From positions 1 to 64,000 of the IMG/VR virus record IMGVR_UViG_3300036790_000211: a DNA stretch of 64,000 bases, one strand, 5' to 3'. The notes under the pieces are model-generated. The model worked only from the letters and a program-made list of their open reading frames with translations, was not told where the DNA came from and ran no database searches. Source of the stretch: a virus. Every line of letters begins with the position of its first letter. The first letter of the stretch is position 1. Position numbers and translations under genes: made by a program. This document shows, piece by piece, positions 23,237 through 32,900 of this stretch.

Positions 23237-23454
23237 TGGACGGTGATCGCTGCCGCTACTGCTCGACGCCGCTGTGGGCATCCGCGAGCAACGTCAGGTG
23301 CGACACCTGCGGGGCGCCGATGCCCCACCCCAAGCCGCCACCGCCCGATCCGAACCTGCTCGCCATCCAGTACGACGCCTACCTCGTCGCGCACCTCATG
23401 ATCGACGGGCGCTTCAAAGAGATCGTTGGGGTGACTCGCGACAATGATTCTTAA
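23236..23454 (+). CDS. Zinc-ribbon protein (72 aa)
   Basis: A 72-residue protein with CRYC and CDTC, 12 residues apart, a clear zinc ribbon at residues 6-24, followed by a Pro-rich linker and a short helix. Probably nucleic-acid or protein binding. Confidence 0.6.
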   Translation: MDGDRCRYCSTPLWASASNVRCDTCGAPMPHPKPPPPDPNLLAIQYDAYLVAHLMIDGRFKEIVGVTRDNDS

Positions 23455-23474
23455 CGTCATACAATGGAGTGGAG

Positions 23475-23669
23475 ATGAGACGAACCGCACCGATGAACGC
23501 CAAGCCTCTGACCAGAGCCACGTGCTGGCACACCTGGCTGTCCCGCCAGGAGGACGACACCAGAATCGCCCACACGTGCATGCTGCCGACCGACCACTCG
23601 GGTCCGCACCGCTGCGGGACTCAGTACCGCGGGCTCGTGTGCGGCGAGGAGAAGGACCCCGATGCCTGA
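23475..23669 (+). CDS. His/Cys-rich small protein (64 aa)
   Basis: A 64-residue protein with C..H..., HTC, HSGPH and C residues (CWHTW; HTCMLPTDHSGPHRCG), a probable zinc site. GTG 23469 or ATG 23493 are alternative starts. It overlaps the next gene by 8 bases. Confidence 0.5.
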   Translation: MRRTAPMNAKPLTRATCWHTWLSRQEDDTRIAHTCMLPTDHSGPHRCGTQYRGLVCGEEKDPDA

Positions 23670-23903
23670 CCGACCGCTTTGGGAGGAGCTGAACGAGGGG
23701 GGCGCCGCCATCGACCGCGCCGTCGACGAGATGGAGGACCGCGACGATCGACTGATTGAGCTACAGCGAACCAGCGATGCCAAGCTGGCTGAGATCCTGA
23801 GAACGGGATCAACTCGTTCTGGGCTTACACGGCGCGAGACGTCGCCTCGATGCGGGACGCGTGCGTCTTGACCATCCTGCGCCACGAGGAGAAGGAGGGG
23901 TGA
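23662..23903 (+). pseudogene. Small gene with apparent -1 frameshift
   Basis: From ATG 23662 the frame codes a normal acidic helical protein (LNEGGAAIDRAVDEMEDRDD, SDAKLAEIL), but past about 23800 it turns to a low-complexity Arg/Ser/Thr tail ending at 23871. The -1 frame is open from 23793 to a TGA at 23901-23903, reads protein-like (ENGINSFWAYTARDVASMRD, then ACVLTILRHEEKEG), and stops three bases before the next ATG. A frameshift between 23793 and 23800 (GATCCTGAGAACGGG) would restore one about 80-residue protein. Confidence 0.45.
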
Positions 23904-23905
23904 GC

Positions 23906-24169
23906 ATGGACCACGAATGCTCCGTCTGCTACCAGAAGGTGAGCCAGCACGACGAGACGTGCTGGGCGAACGGTGTCGAACACCGACACTGGCCCGCGCT
24001 GTGCTGCCCAGGCTGCGTCTGCCAATCGTTCGAGGCTGCGCACTCTGAACTCCACGAGCCCTTCAAGGATCCCGAGCCGTCCAACGCGTCGGAGGAGTAC
24101 GCGATGGTCAAGGAGCGGCATCGCATCTACTGCGACATCGAAGAAGGCCCCGACGTGGGGGCGCTGTGA
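23906..24169 (+). CDS. Cys/His-rich protein (87 aa)
   Basis: An 87-residue protein with CSVC, C, CCPGCVC and several His in its first 50 residues, a likely multi-zinc site. It overlaps the integrase gene by GTGA. Function unknown. Confidence 0.55.
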   Translation: MDHECSVCYQKVSQHDETCWANGVEHRHWPALCCPGCVCQSFEAAHSELHEPFKDPEPSNASEEYAMVKERHRIYCDIEEGPDVGAL

Positions 24170-25197
24170 TTCCGGAAGACGCCGACCTGTCCTATTGGCA
24201 CGGCGAGGCGATCGAGCCGGTCGGCGATGATGTGCTGGCCGCGAGGATGGAGGCGCGGCGGTTCGGGCTCGACCGGAGCCCGCCGCACGTCTACCTGGCT
24301 ACGCTGGCCGAGTCCGGGCGCCGATCTATGCGCGTCGCCCTCGACTGGCTGGCCCAGGCCGTAGACCCCGACATGCGCTGGGACACCTTCCCGTGGGAGC
24401 GCGTCCGCTACGAGCACGCCGTCGCCCTCGTGACCAGGCTGATGGAGTCCGACCTGTCGCCGGCGACGTGCAACACCTACCGGGCCGCGCTGCGCGGTGT
24501 GGTGAAGCAGGCGTGGCTGCTCGGGCTCATGACGGCCGAGGACCTCGCGAAGATCAATGCCGTCAAGCCGGTCAAGGGCTCCCGTCTCCCGCGCGGCCGC
24601 GCGCTTACCACCGGCGAGACGATCAGCACCTTCCGCGTGCTCGAGGACGACGACAGCACGTGCGCCCGCCGCGACGCCGCCCTGTTCGCGGTGGCCCTGT
24701 CGTCGGGCGGCGTCCGGCGGGCCGAGCTGGCCGCGCACCAGCTGGAGGACCTGGACCTCGACTCCGGCCGTCTTCGGGTGATCGGCAAGGGCAACAAGGA
24801 ACGCGAGATCCACCTCGGTGATGTCGCGGTGGGGGCGCTGCGGGACTGGCTCGCCGTGCGCGGCACGGAGCCGGGGCCGCTGTTCCTCCCGATCGACAAG
24901 GACCGCGTGAATGTCATCCAGGGTCGGCACCTGGCGACGTCGACCATCTGGCTCGCCTGCCAGCGTCGGGCAATGATGGCCGGGGTCAAGAGGTTCAGCC
25001 CCCACGACCTCCGCCGTACGTCCATCTCCGACGGCCTCGACCAGTCCGGAGACCTGGGCCTCGTGTCCAGGATGGCCGGACACGCCAACCCGAACACGAC
25101 GGCGAAGTACGACCGGCGCCCAGACGAGGCCGTGCGCAAGGTCGCCCTCGGAATCCACATCCCCTACCACCCAAGGAGCAGGTCCGATGCTGAATGA
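24166..25197 (+). CDS. int: Tyrosine recombinase (integrase)
   Basis: A 343-residue tyrosine integrase. An N-terminal SAM-like core-binding domain (about 45-130) is followed by the catalytic domain with R184 (GGVRRAEL), K208 (GKGNKER), H280-x-x-R283 (SPHDLRRT), H306 (GHANPNTT) and the nucleophile Y315 (KYDRR). All six conserved catalytic positions are present. GTG start overlaps the previous stop. It should integrate the genome at an att site; no tRNA-derived attP could be identified. Confidence 0.92.
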   Translation: MIPEDADLSYWHGEAIEPVGDDVLAARMEARRFGLDRSPPHVYLATLAESGRRSMRVALDWLAQAVDPDMRWDTFPWERVRYEHAVALVTRLMESDLSPATCNTYRAALRGVVKQAWLLGLMTAEDLAKINAVKPVKGSRLPRGRALTTGETISTFRVLEDDDSTCARRDAALFAVALSSGGVRRAELAAHQLEDLDLDSGRLRVIGKGNKEREIHLGDVAVGALRDWLAVRGTEPGPLFLPIDKDRVNVIQGRHLATSTIWLACQRRAMMAGVKRFSPHDLRRTSISDGLDQSGDLGLVSRMAGHANPNTTAKYDRRPDEAVRKVALGIHIPYHPRSRSDAE

Positions 25198-25480
25198 CGA
25201 GAGCCTCGACGCGATCGCCGAGGTCGCCCGGAAGATGCGGGAGACGCCTCTCAAACCCATGGCAGTCACACAGCTGTATGGAATCGTGGTCGCCCTGGCC
25301 CAGGATCTAAAGGAAGTCCACGCTAGGCTGCAGGCGCTCGCCCCGGAGTTCGAGGAGAGGCACGACGTCCAGCCGATCTTTCCCGGCGGAAGTCTGAGGG
25401 TGGGGGCTAGCCAGTACCTCATCAACGGCCACGACGTCAGCGAGGAAGAGTACCGGCACCGGTACAAGGAGGGGCAATGA
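25187..25480 (+). CDS. Hypothetical protein downstream of integrase (97 aa)
   Basis: A 97-residue protein, helical at the N-terminus (LDAIAEVARKMRETPLKPMA) with a C-terminal SEEEYRHRYKEG tail. It overlaps the integrase by 11 bases. It does not look like a classic excisionase. Unknown. Confidence 0.55.
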   Translation: MLNDESLDAIAEVARKMRETPLKPMAVTQLYGIVVALAQDLKEVHARLQALAPEFEERHDVQPIFPGGSLRVGASQYLINGHDVSEEEYRHRYKEGQ

Positions 25481-25569
25481 TGCCTCGCTCCAGGTGGCGG
25501 CGCCGGATGGCACGTCGCCGGCGGATGGTGGGCTTCCTCGTCTTCCTCCGGCTGTTCGGCCTGAAATGA
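25477..25569 (+). CDS. Arg-rich small peptide (30 aa)
   Basis: A 30-residue ORF (start ATGATG) overlapping the previous stop by ATGA. Residues 4-16 are almost all Arg/Met (RSRWRRRMARRRR) and the rest hydrophobic (MVGFLVFLRLFGL). It could be a small basic membrane peptide. It is the last + strand ORF before the hairpin. Confidence 0.35.
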   Translation: MMPRSRWRRRMARRRRMVGFLVFLRLFGLK

Positions 25570-25575
25570 AAAGAA

Positions 25576-25629
25576 GCCGCCCCCGCATAGAAGGGACGCG
25601 AGCGCGCGTGTCCTCTATGCGGGGGCGGC
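25576..25629 (-). terminator. Strong hairpin between convergent operons
   Basis: A 16-bp perfect stem, GCCGCCCCCGCATAGA with TCTATGCGGGGGCGGC, extended inside by GGGAC/GTGTCC. On the minus strand it is followed by TTCTTTTCATT, so it ends the late operon. For + strand transcription it would act as a stem without a T-run. Confidence 0.85.
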
Positions 25630-25648
25630 CGGGAGGGGGGGAGGAGTT

Positions 25649-26212
25649 TCAGGAGGAGGGCGAGCCTGCGTTTGTAACGCCGTCAGATAGCAGTTCGGTT
25701 ACGGCTGGATCGACGCCCGCGTTCGCCTGGCCCGGAGCCTGGGTCACGACCGATCCCCTGGTGGCGGCGGCAGCGGCGATCGTCTTTGCCGAGACCGGGG
25801 GCGAGGGCGGCGGGGTGGGCGCGCTCACAGCGGCGAAGAGCTGCTTGATCTTGGTCAGAGTGCTGGATTCCAGACTGCCGACGTTGGCGACCGCTGCGGC
25901 CACGAGAGCCGTCTGGAGAGCCTGCACCGGGTCGGCACCGGTCGCGAGTGCGGTAGCGACCGCACCGCCCGCCACGACGGCCACACGGCTGTTCCAGAAG
26001 TCGGCCTTGACCGATCCGACCAGGCCAGCGAAGCCGACGAGGCGGATCGCGGCGATCAGGCCAGCCTTGCGCTGGGCGCGGGCGGCCTTGACGTCGAGGG
26101 CGAAGTCGAGCAGGTCGTTGCCGGCCAGGTAGACGGCGGCGGCCCAGAGGATGACGGGTATGGCTGGCGCGATGTGCTGGCCCAGCTGCTCGATCACGGT
26201 GGTGGGGTCCAT
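25649..26212 (-). CDS. Holin-like membrane protein (187 aa)
   Basis: A 187-residue protein with several hydrophobic segments: about 14-32 (APAIPVILWAAAVYLAG), 50-68 and 75-110 (AVVAGGAVATALATG). A Pro/Ala-rich tail follows. It lies at the 3' end of the late operon, two genes beyond the endolysin, so a holin or lysis-accessory role is likely. It resembles no single holin family by eye. Confidence 0.55.
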   Translation of the reverse strand: MDPTTVIEQLGQHIAPAIPVILWAAAVYLAGNDLLDFALDVKAARAQRKAGLIAAIRLVGFAGLVGSVKADFWNSRVAVVAGGAVATALATGADPVQALQTALVAAAVANVGSLESSTLTKIKQLFAAVSAPTPPPSPPVSAKTIAAAAATRGSVVTQAPGQANAGVDPAVTELLSDGVTNAGSPSS

Positions 26213-26228
26213 GTGGTTGGGGGGCTCC

Positions 26229-26591
26229 TTACTTTCCTGGGTTGATCTTCTGGGCCAGCTCGATCAAGAGGTAGATCAGGCTGGCGAAGCTGGCGAAGCC
26301 GCCTACGGCGCCGAAGAACACGCCGGGTCCGGACTTGAGGACCCTTCCGAACGAGACCATCGGGTTCGCGTTGAGGGCCTTGACCTCGTCGACCAGGGCG
26401 TCGACCTTGGCGCCGAGGGCCTGGTTCGACTGGTTGATCTGCTCCGGCAGGTGGACGAGGGTGTCATTCAGGGTGTGGATCTCGTCCGTCAACTGCTGCC
26501 AGGCCGCGGTCTGTCGCACGGCATAGTTGAGGTCGATCCAGCTGCCGGGCGGCGCGCTTGGAGGCTGCGCGGGGCGCTGCTCATCGGTCAC
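26229..26591 (-). CDS. Lysis-cassette protein, coiled coil plus TM
   Basis: A 120-residue protein with a coiled-coil middle (LTDEIHTLNDTLVHLPEQIN, ALGAKVDALVDEVKALN) and a C-terminal hydrophobic segment near 93-113 (FFGAVGGFASFASLIYLLIE). Such proteins in phage lysis cassettes are usually holins or holin accessory proteins. Starts where the previous gene stops (ATGA). Confidence 0.6.
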   Translation of the reverse strand: MTDEQRPAQPPSAPPGSWIDLNYAVRQTAAWQQLTDEIHTLNDTLVHLPEQINQSNQALGAKVDALVDEVKALNANPMVSFGRVLKSGPGVFFGAVGGFASFASLIYLLIELAQKINPGK

Positions 26592-27007
26592 TCGATCAGC
26601 TCCAGTAGCCCATGGATCAGAGTGCCGACCGTTCCGAGCAATCCGCCAGAGCCGCCCCCTGTGGGGGGTGGGGTCGGTGTCGGCTCCTTGGTCGCTGGTC
26701 GGGCTGGAGCGGCTGTGGGGTGCTCCACGGGCGCGGGCGCGGGTGCTACAACGTGAGTGCTGGGACGTGGCTCGGACGGAGCTTGCGGGGTGGCCGGGGA
26801 TGATGCTGTTGCCCGTGGCCGAGGCGTGGCCGTCGAGCCTGGGCAGAACAGGATCTCGGGGCTGGGTGATGGGTACGGGTACTTCCTGACCTGGACGATC
26901 TCACCTCCGGAGAAGTGGAGGGCGAGCGCGGCCGCGCCGAGCGCGAGCGTCATGGACAGGACGATCGCGCCGACTAGGAGTCCAGGACCCCAGCGTCGGC
27001 GGACCAT
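26588..27007 (-). CDS. Membrane-anchored Pro/Thr-rich protein (139 aa)
   Basis: A 139-residue protein with a basic start and one TM segment at about 9-31 (GLLVGAIVLSMTLALGAAAL), then an extracytoplasmic Pro/Ala/Thr-rich region and a mildly amphipathic C-terminus (LLGTVGTLIHGLLELIE). Located beside the endolysin; a spanin-like or accessory lysis role is possible but unproved. Confidence 0.5.
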   Translation of the reverse strand: MVRRRWGPGLLVGAIVLSMTLALGAAALALHFSGGEIVQVRKYPYPSPSPEILFCPGSTATPRPRATASSPATPQAPSEPRPSTHVVAPAPAPVEHPTAAPARPATKEPTPTPPPTGGGSGGLLGTVGTLIHGLLELIE

Positions 27008-27010
27008 GGG

Positions 27011-27934
27011 TCAGATGTCCCCGATCAGCTTCGTGAGGTCTGCGCTGGCCTGGGCCTGCTGTGCCGCGGACAGGACCGGGGGGGCGCTGCTCACGGCCGG
27101 GATCGCCGCGATCAGCTTCGCCATGAGCGCCTGAAAGCTGTTCTGCACGATCGACTCGTACAGGGCGACGTCGACGGCCATCACCTGCCAGCCCTTCGAC
27201 GTGTAGGGCGTCTCGTCGGAACCGTCGGGGATCCCGGTCACACTCGGCCCGTCCACGATCTGGGCCGGCAGGTTGGGGGCGGTCATGATGTAGCCCATCT
27301 CTTCCTCCTGGGGCGCTGTGGTGGCGCTGGCCGGGTCGACCAGCATCTCGTCGGTGTCCACGCCGCCGGCGATGCCGGACACCTTTCCGCTGTCCGAGCT
27401 CTGCCAGATGGCGACACGGGACCATCCGGAGGGGGCCGCGGGCGCGTCCGCCTGGTAGGCGGCGAGGATCAGCGGGTACTTGCTGGCGACGTCGCTCGAG
27501 CCGGTCAGGCCGTGCGGCTGCATGAACCAGAGGCCCGAGTAGAGGTAGTCGTCGTCGTCGGGTTCCTTGAGCCCAGCCGCGACGGCCTCCATGAAGGCGT
27601 CGATCGCGGGCTCGACGTTGCCGCTGGCGGCGGTGTCCTCTCCGTCGCACATGGTCCCGTCGACGCCGGGCCGGAACGCTGGGACCGCCTGCTTGACGAC
27701 GGCGAGGAACCATGTCGCCTGCGCCTGGGCGGTCAATGCCGCGTGCCAGTAGTGGTAGGCGATGCAGGGCAGACCGGCGGACCGCGCGTTGCGCCAGTTG
27801 ATGAAGAACTGCGGGTCGACGAAGCCCACGCCTTCGGTCGCCTTGATCTCGGCGAACTCGACGCCGCCCGCCTTCGCCTCGGCCCAGTTGATCGTTCCCT
27901 GGTAGGCCGATACGTCAACGCCCTTCTTGGTCAC
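27011..27934 (-). CDS. GH25 lysozyme endolysin
   Basis: A 307-residue endolysin of glycoside hydrolase family 25, which cuts peptidoglycan between MurNAc and GlcNAc. Diagnostic features are the start GVDVSAYQGTINWAEAK, the FAEIKATEGVGFVDPQF strand, the acidic loop MCDGED, and YSGLWFMQPHG with VAIWQSSDSGKVSGI later. The catalytic domain covers about 1-200. The last 100 residues hold a second region without a recognised cell-wall-binding motif. No signal peptide, so release needs a holin. Confidence 0.88.
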   Translation of the reverse strand: MTKKGVDVSAYQGTINWAEAKAGGVEFAEIKATEGVGFVDPQFFINWRNARSAGLPCIAYHYWHAALTAQAQATWFLAVVKQAVPAFRPGVDGTMCDGEDTAASGNVEPAIDAFMEAVAAGLKEPDDDDYLYSGLWFMQPHGLTGSSDVASKYPLILAAYQADAPAAPSGWSRVAIWQSSDSGKVSGIAGGVDTDEMLVDPASATTAPQEEEMGYIMTAPNLPAQIVDGPSVTGIPDGSDETPYTSKGWQVMAVDVALYESIVQNSFQALMAKLIAAIPAVSSAPPVLSAAQQAQASADLTKLIGDI

Positions 27935-27944
27935 CGGGGTCCTC

Positions 27945-28664
27945 CTATTTGGTTGGGCCGACGTAGAAGCCGCTGAGCTGGCAGGCGGACGGCGAGTCCG
28001 ACACCTGCAGGTAGACCGCGGCCGAGGCGTCGGTCTCGACCGAGAGCGTGTCGCCGGCGTTGAGGTGGACCAGGCCCGCCCAGGTGAAGCCGACGTAGTA
28101 CGTGGTCGGGATCTGCCAGTCGCCGCACGTCTCGGCCGACGATCCGTTGACGTAGAGCGCGACCTGGCTGCTCGTCTGCGAGACAGGGGGCTGCGACTTG
28201 AGGTGCAGGTTGACCTGGTACATGCCCTCGGCCGGGGCCGTCCACGTGTTGTTGGCCGTGCTCCACGCGCCCCACGGGTCCTCGATGACGCTGTTGAATG
28301 GAACCGCGCCCCAGGAGCCGGACGGCAGGCTGTGCGTCGTCGTCAGGCGGACCTTGAAGTGCGGCTTGAAGGGGTGGACCAGCGGGTAGGCGACGTAGCC
28401 GTAGACGTCGTCCTGGCGGATCATCTCGACGCGATCGCCCACCTTGGGCACGTAGTCGGTGACCGCACATATCCACTCGCCAGCGGATGCGCCGCCCCCG
28501 TTGAGCGGGGCCACCGTGACCACGCCGAGGCCGAAGTTGCTGACGTCGGTGATGATCGCCGAGAACATGCGATTGCCGATGTAGCTCGCCCAGGGCTCCG
28601 AGTTGAGGATCTGGACCACCCACTGGTGGATGACTCCCGCCAACTGCTTGCTCTTGACCTTCAC
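27945..28664 (-). CDS. Tail-tip / receptor-binding protein
   Basis: A 239-residue structural protein. The N-terminal half contains an OB-like segment (VGDRVEMIRQDDVYGYVAYP), and the C-terminal half a jelly-roll pattern like C1q/receptor-binding heads (VALYVNGSSAETCGDW, GLVHLNAGDTLSVETDASA). GTG start overlaps the previous stop (GTGA). Last structural gene before the endolysin, so probably at the distal tail tip. Confidence 0.6.
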   Translation of the reverse strand: MKVKSKQLAGVIHQWVVQILNSEPWASYIGNRMFSAIITDVSNFGLGVVTVAPLNGGGASAGEWICAVTDYVPKVGDRVEMIRQDDVYGYVAYPLVHPFKPHFKVRLTTTHSLPSGSWGAVPFNSVIEDPWGAWSTANNTWTAPAEGMYQVNLHLKSQPPVSQTSSQVALYVNGSSAETCGDWQIPTTYYVGFTWAGLVHLNAGDTLSVETDASAAVYLQVSDSPSACQLSGFYVGPTK

Positions 28665-29929
28665 GCGATCATCTCCGAGCCGGTGACCTGGGTCAGTACG
28701 TGGGAGGTGGCGCCGGCGGTGGAGCACTGGTGCGTCCAGCCGATCTCCAGGAACTTGGCGTTAATGAGCCCGTGGTCAGGCGTGTCGATGATGCACTGGT
28801 AGATGTCGTAGTTCTGTGACACCGGCCAGGGGAAGGTGTTGAGGGTCCACTGGTTGAAGACCAGCGCGTACTGCTGTGCGAGCGTCTTCGCCTTCGCCGC
28901 GGCGACCGCAGCGTTCGGAATGCTGTTGTCGTTGATCGCGATCAGCTTCGGATGCCAGTTGGGCACAGAGATAGGCGAGGTGGGGTCGTTGTTCTGATAG
29001 ACGTAGTTGAAGTAGCTCTTGTAATTGAATATCGGCTTCCCGTTGAACGTAGCGACCCTGGGATCAGCGCCGACGATGAGGACCTGGTTGTAGGCGTTCG
29101 AGAGGTCCGTCTTCAGCTGCAAGGGGTAGCCGATGATGCTGTTGTCACCGGTCCCGTCGAAGGTGAAGGACGGCGTCAGGTTCGCGTAGTTGGGGATCGG
29201 GTTCGAGCGCAGCACTCCGAGCTCATCCGCCCAGAGGTCCTGATAGTTGACCGTCTCCAGGAGGTCGTTGATGATGGTGAGCCGCGACGTGCCTGCGTCC
29301 CACGTCTGCGAGGCTTGGAGGGACTGGTTGGCCGCCTGGATCTGGATGTCGAACTTGTAGGAGCCGCCGTACGTGTTGATCACGTTGCGGACCGCGTCGA
29401 TGTAGCCGGTGCCCGCAGGTACGGTCCAGGTGATCGGGACGGCCGCGTCGACGAGCAACTGGAGGACGTCGGTCCCTGCGCACTGGATGAAGCTGAACCC
29501 GGGGTTGATCTCGAGGTCGGGGATGGTGAGGACGAAGGTGCCGAGTACCCAATCCAGCCATCCGCCGTCCGGCGTTTGCAGCTGGTAGTGGAAGCGGATC
29601 AGGTCCTTGAGCGGGTTGAGGGTTACGTTTCCCTCCAAGCGCATCGACAGCTGCCGCTTCACTGACTGCGTGGTGTCGTGGGTGATGGTGGCGACAGAGG
29701 CCGAGGAGCGCTGGCCCGACACAGGTGCCATCTGGTTGCCGTTGATGGTCGCCGTGTTGGTCATGGCGCCCATGTCGACCCAGTTGCTGATGTCGGCCTC
29801 GAACTGGCCCTGCATGTTGAGCCGGTCCACGACCCACTGCTCGGAGTTGTCATTCTGGGTCAGGAAGGCGGCTACCTGGGCGGCGCTGTAGGACGTGCCG
29901 ATAGAAGAGCGCTGCGCGAGTGACTGCAT
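28661..29929 (-). CDS. Minor tail protein (baseplate hub-like)
   Basis: A 422-residue minor tail protein. The sequence shows typical hub-like segments (SVKRQLSMRLEGNVTLNPLK, DLIRFHYQLQTPDGGWLDWV, LGTFVLTIPDLEINPG), as in siphovirus tail-associated proteins that follow the tape measure. Followed by the receptor-binding gene with GTGA overlap. Confidence 0.65.
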   Translation of the reverse strand: MQSLAQRSSIGTSYSAAQVAAFLTQNDNSEQWVVDRLNMQGQFEADISNWVDMGAMTNTATINGNQMAPVSGQRSSASVATITHDTTQSVKRQLSMRLEGNVTLNPLKDLIRFHYQLQTPDGGWLDWVLGTFVLTIPDLEINPGFSFIQCAGTDVLQLLVDAAVPITWTVPAGTGYIDAVRNVINTYGGSYKFDIQIQAANQSLQASQTWDAGTSRLTIINDLLETVNYQDLWADELGVLRSNPIPNYANLTPSFTFDGTGDNSIIGYPLQLKTDLSNAYNQVLIVGADPRVATFNGKPIFNYKSYFNYVYQNNDPTSPISVPNWHPKLIAINDNSIPNAAVAAAKAKTLAQQYALVFNQWTLNTFPWPVSQNYDIYQCIIDTPDHGLINAKFLEIGWTHQCSTAGATSHVLTQVTGSEMIA

Positions 29930-29962
29930 CTGAGTCTCCGGGGCCGCCGGTGAGCGGCGAGG

Positions 29963-32900
29963 TCAGGCTGCGGGGTTGTAGACCGCGCTCGACTCCACGA
30001 GGTTGAGCTCGTGGTTGATGTAAAGCGAGTGCTTGGAGCCGTGCTGCAGGTCGATCCCGCAGTAGATCACGTACCCCATCAGATCGCGGTAGCACATCTG
30101 ATAGGTGTTGGCCTGCACCAGCTGTATGAACGCGTCGAGCGGGTCGATGAGCTCCTGGTCCTGGGAGAGCTGGATCTGCATCGTCCGGTACGAGTAGACG
30201 CCGTACCGGGTGCTGCCTCCCTTCGCCCCGAAGGTGATCGTGTTCTGAGCGTCGATCACCCGGTTGAAGGTCGGTTCATCCACCATGTAGACGCCGACGC
30301 GCATCGTGTCGGCGCTGGCGCCCAGGCTGTTCCCGTCGGCGTCGAAGCCGGCCACGTGCAGCATGCCGTGGAAACCGCCCTCGTCGAACTGGTAGCTCGG
30401 GCTGATCGTGATGCCGGTCGGACCGGTGGCGATCGGGGACTCACCGCCGTCGGAGGTGACCCCGGAGACGCCGAAGTCCAGCGCCTGCATGAACGGGAGC
30501 TGGTCCATGTACTTCGAGGACTGCGCTGAGCCGATGACAGCCACCACGTCGTCCCGGAGCAGGTTCCAGGTCGCCTGACCCGTCGCGCGCCAGTAGACGC
30601 GGTTCTCGACCGCCGTGGAGCCCGTGGAGTTCTCCCACCCGACGGTGACCCATCCGTTGACGGGATCCGCCACGGCGGTGACGTCGACCGGGGTGTCCGC
30701 GGCAGGGACGCCGATGGAGATATCGGTGTTGGTGACCTGGGTCTGGTTGGTCGACACCCCATCGTTCATCGGGACGTCGAGGCTCTGGGCCTGGGCGATG
30801 AGCGTGAGCGGGTTGGGGACCTGGTTGAGGTGCGGCGTCTCCGTGGCGACGTAGCTGTTGAGCTGGTCCTTCACCCATCCGGTGTCGATCTGGGTCACGC
30901 CGTCGTCGTCGATCACCTGGAAGCGGTAGATCGTCTCGCCCAGCCCGCCCGCCCCCGGAGTGAAGGTGAAGCTCAGGGTGGGCTCGGCCGAGTCCGTGGA
31001 GGCTCCCTGCGCCGGCGAGAGGCTGGCGATGGTCGGGGGCTGCCCGATGTTGATGATCGTGCTCTCGACGTCCGAGGGATCGCCGTTGCCGTCCCAGAAG
31101 TAGATGTCTACCTGGATGCGCGTCCCGTCGGCGATCCCGTACTTGGCGAGGTAGTTGACGGTGCCCTGTGGGGAGCTCGCCGCCATCTCGCCGAGGCCGA
31201 CGTAGAAGACGAGCTCCTGCCCGTTCTTAACCGCGGTGATGGAGGCGCCGATCCCGAGGTCGGAGACATCCAGCGCGACCGGGGTGTTGTCCCCGTAGAA
31301 GCTGGACGTGGCAAGGGCCGGGTCGTAGGTGATGACGCTCATCGGACCCCCGGACCCGCCATCCGCGCCGCCACCGCTGCCGAGAGAGAGCACGCCCACG
31401 TAGTTCTTGAGGGGAGTCTCCGAGCCGCTGCCGTACGGCTGCCAGGATGCGCCGGCGAGATAGCACGCGGCCCCCTCTGCCATGTTTGCGGGCAGCGTCC
31501 CCGAGGAGTTCCAAGCGGTCCCGCCGACGCTGCTCGCCGGTAGCCACCAGGAGGTGGTGGTGCCTCCATCCGTCTTCGTGTTGTGACCACCGAAGACGTA
31601 GAGGTTGGCGGCGAACGCTCCCTCGGTCGGGCCGGAGGGAGTCCACCAGTGCGCCAGGTATCCCCCGTTGGCCGCGAAGGCGAAGCGTGACCGGGCGGAC
31701 GGGAGGCCCGTCGAGACGGACGCGAAGTTGCCGGTCGGCGCGCCGGTCGTGACGCTGAACCCGGTCTTGTAGATGGTGGTCTGTGGGACTCCGCTCCCGT
31801 TCTCGCCGCCAATGTAGTAGGCGTAGCCGGTGGGGTCGAGCCAGAGGGCTCCCCACGAGACGACCGCCGGGATGTCGATCTGAGAGTAGGAGGCGAAGGA
31901 GCCGTCCGGGTTGACCACGTGGCAGTTGACCGGTTCGTTCGATCCGCCGTTGTTGTAGATGGCCCAGAGGACGCCGCCCTGCTGGTTGCCAAAGTCGAAG
32001 CCGCACATCGTGTTGCCGGCATAGACCGTCACGGTGTTGGTGAAGAGGGACCACGCGCCGAGGGTTCCGTCGCCCTGGAGGGCGGCGTACATGATCCCCT
32101 GCGTGCTCTGCGTATACAGGTTGCCGTTGATCACGGCGAGCGCACCTGGCGCGCAGATGTCGGCGTTGGTGATCTGCGGGACCGGACTCTCGAACCGCCA
32201 GGAGCCCAGGAAAGGACCGCTCGAGGGGCAGGATATGATGATCCCGCTGATCCCGGAGAGCGGGAACGGGCTACCGGAGGTCTGGTCCGAGCCGATCAGC
32301 ACATACATGCGGTTCGCGTACCAGACCGCCGCGTTCGGGCCGATGCAGAGGTCCGTCTGGTAGAGCTCGAAGGGGATCGCGTTGGTCTCGGGCGTGTCCA
32401 CGCAGCCGGAGTCCCAGAGTGGCGTGGAGGCCATGGTGACGCCGTTGAGGCCGATGCGGGACACGACCGCTCGAAGGCCGCCGATGCCCACCGACGACGC
32501 GCTCTTGTAGAGGAGGTCGAGCTTGATCCCGTCGTCGCTCGTGTCGACGGTGGGCGGCGACGACGGACCCTGGCCCCCTTGCGTCTTGGTCGTGAGGACG
32601 GCGCTCGCGGCCCCTCCGGAAGTGTCCTCGTCGGCGAAGTCGCCGAGAGTCACCGTGGCGGGGGCCGCGGTCAGGTAGAAGCTGACGGCATAGACGTCTG
32701 CTCGGAGCCCCGAGAGGGACGCCGTGATCTCCTGTCCGGCCGTGATGGTGATCTGCGCAGACGGGCCGGGGAGGGTCTGACATCCGTAGTCGAGGGCGTT
32801 CCACAGCGCCAGGTACACGGCCTTGACGGTGTACTGGCCGGCGGGCAGGTTGGTCCCGCTCCCGGACGCCGCGAGTGTCGGCGCCGCAGGAGTCGGGAGT

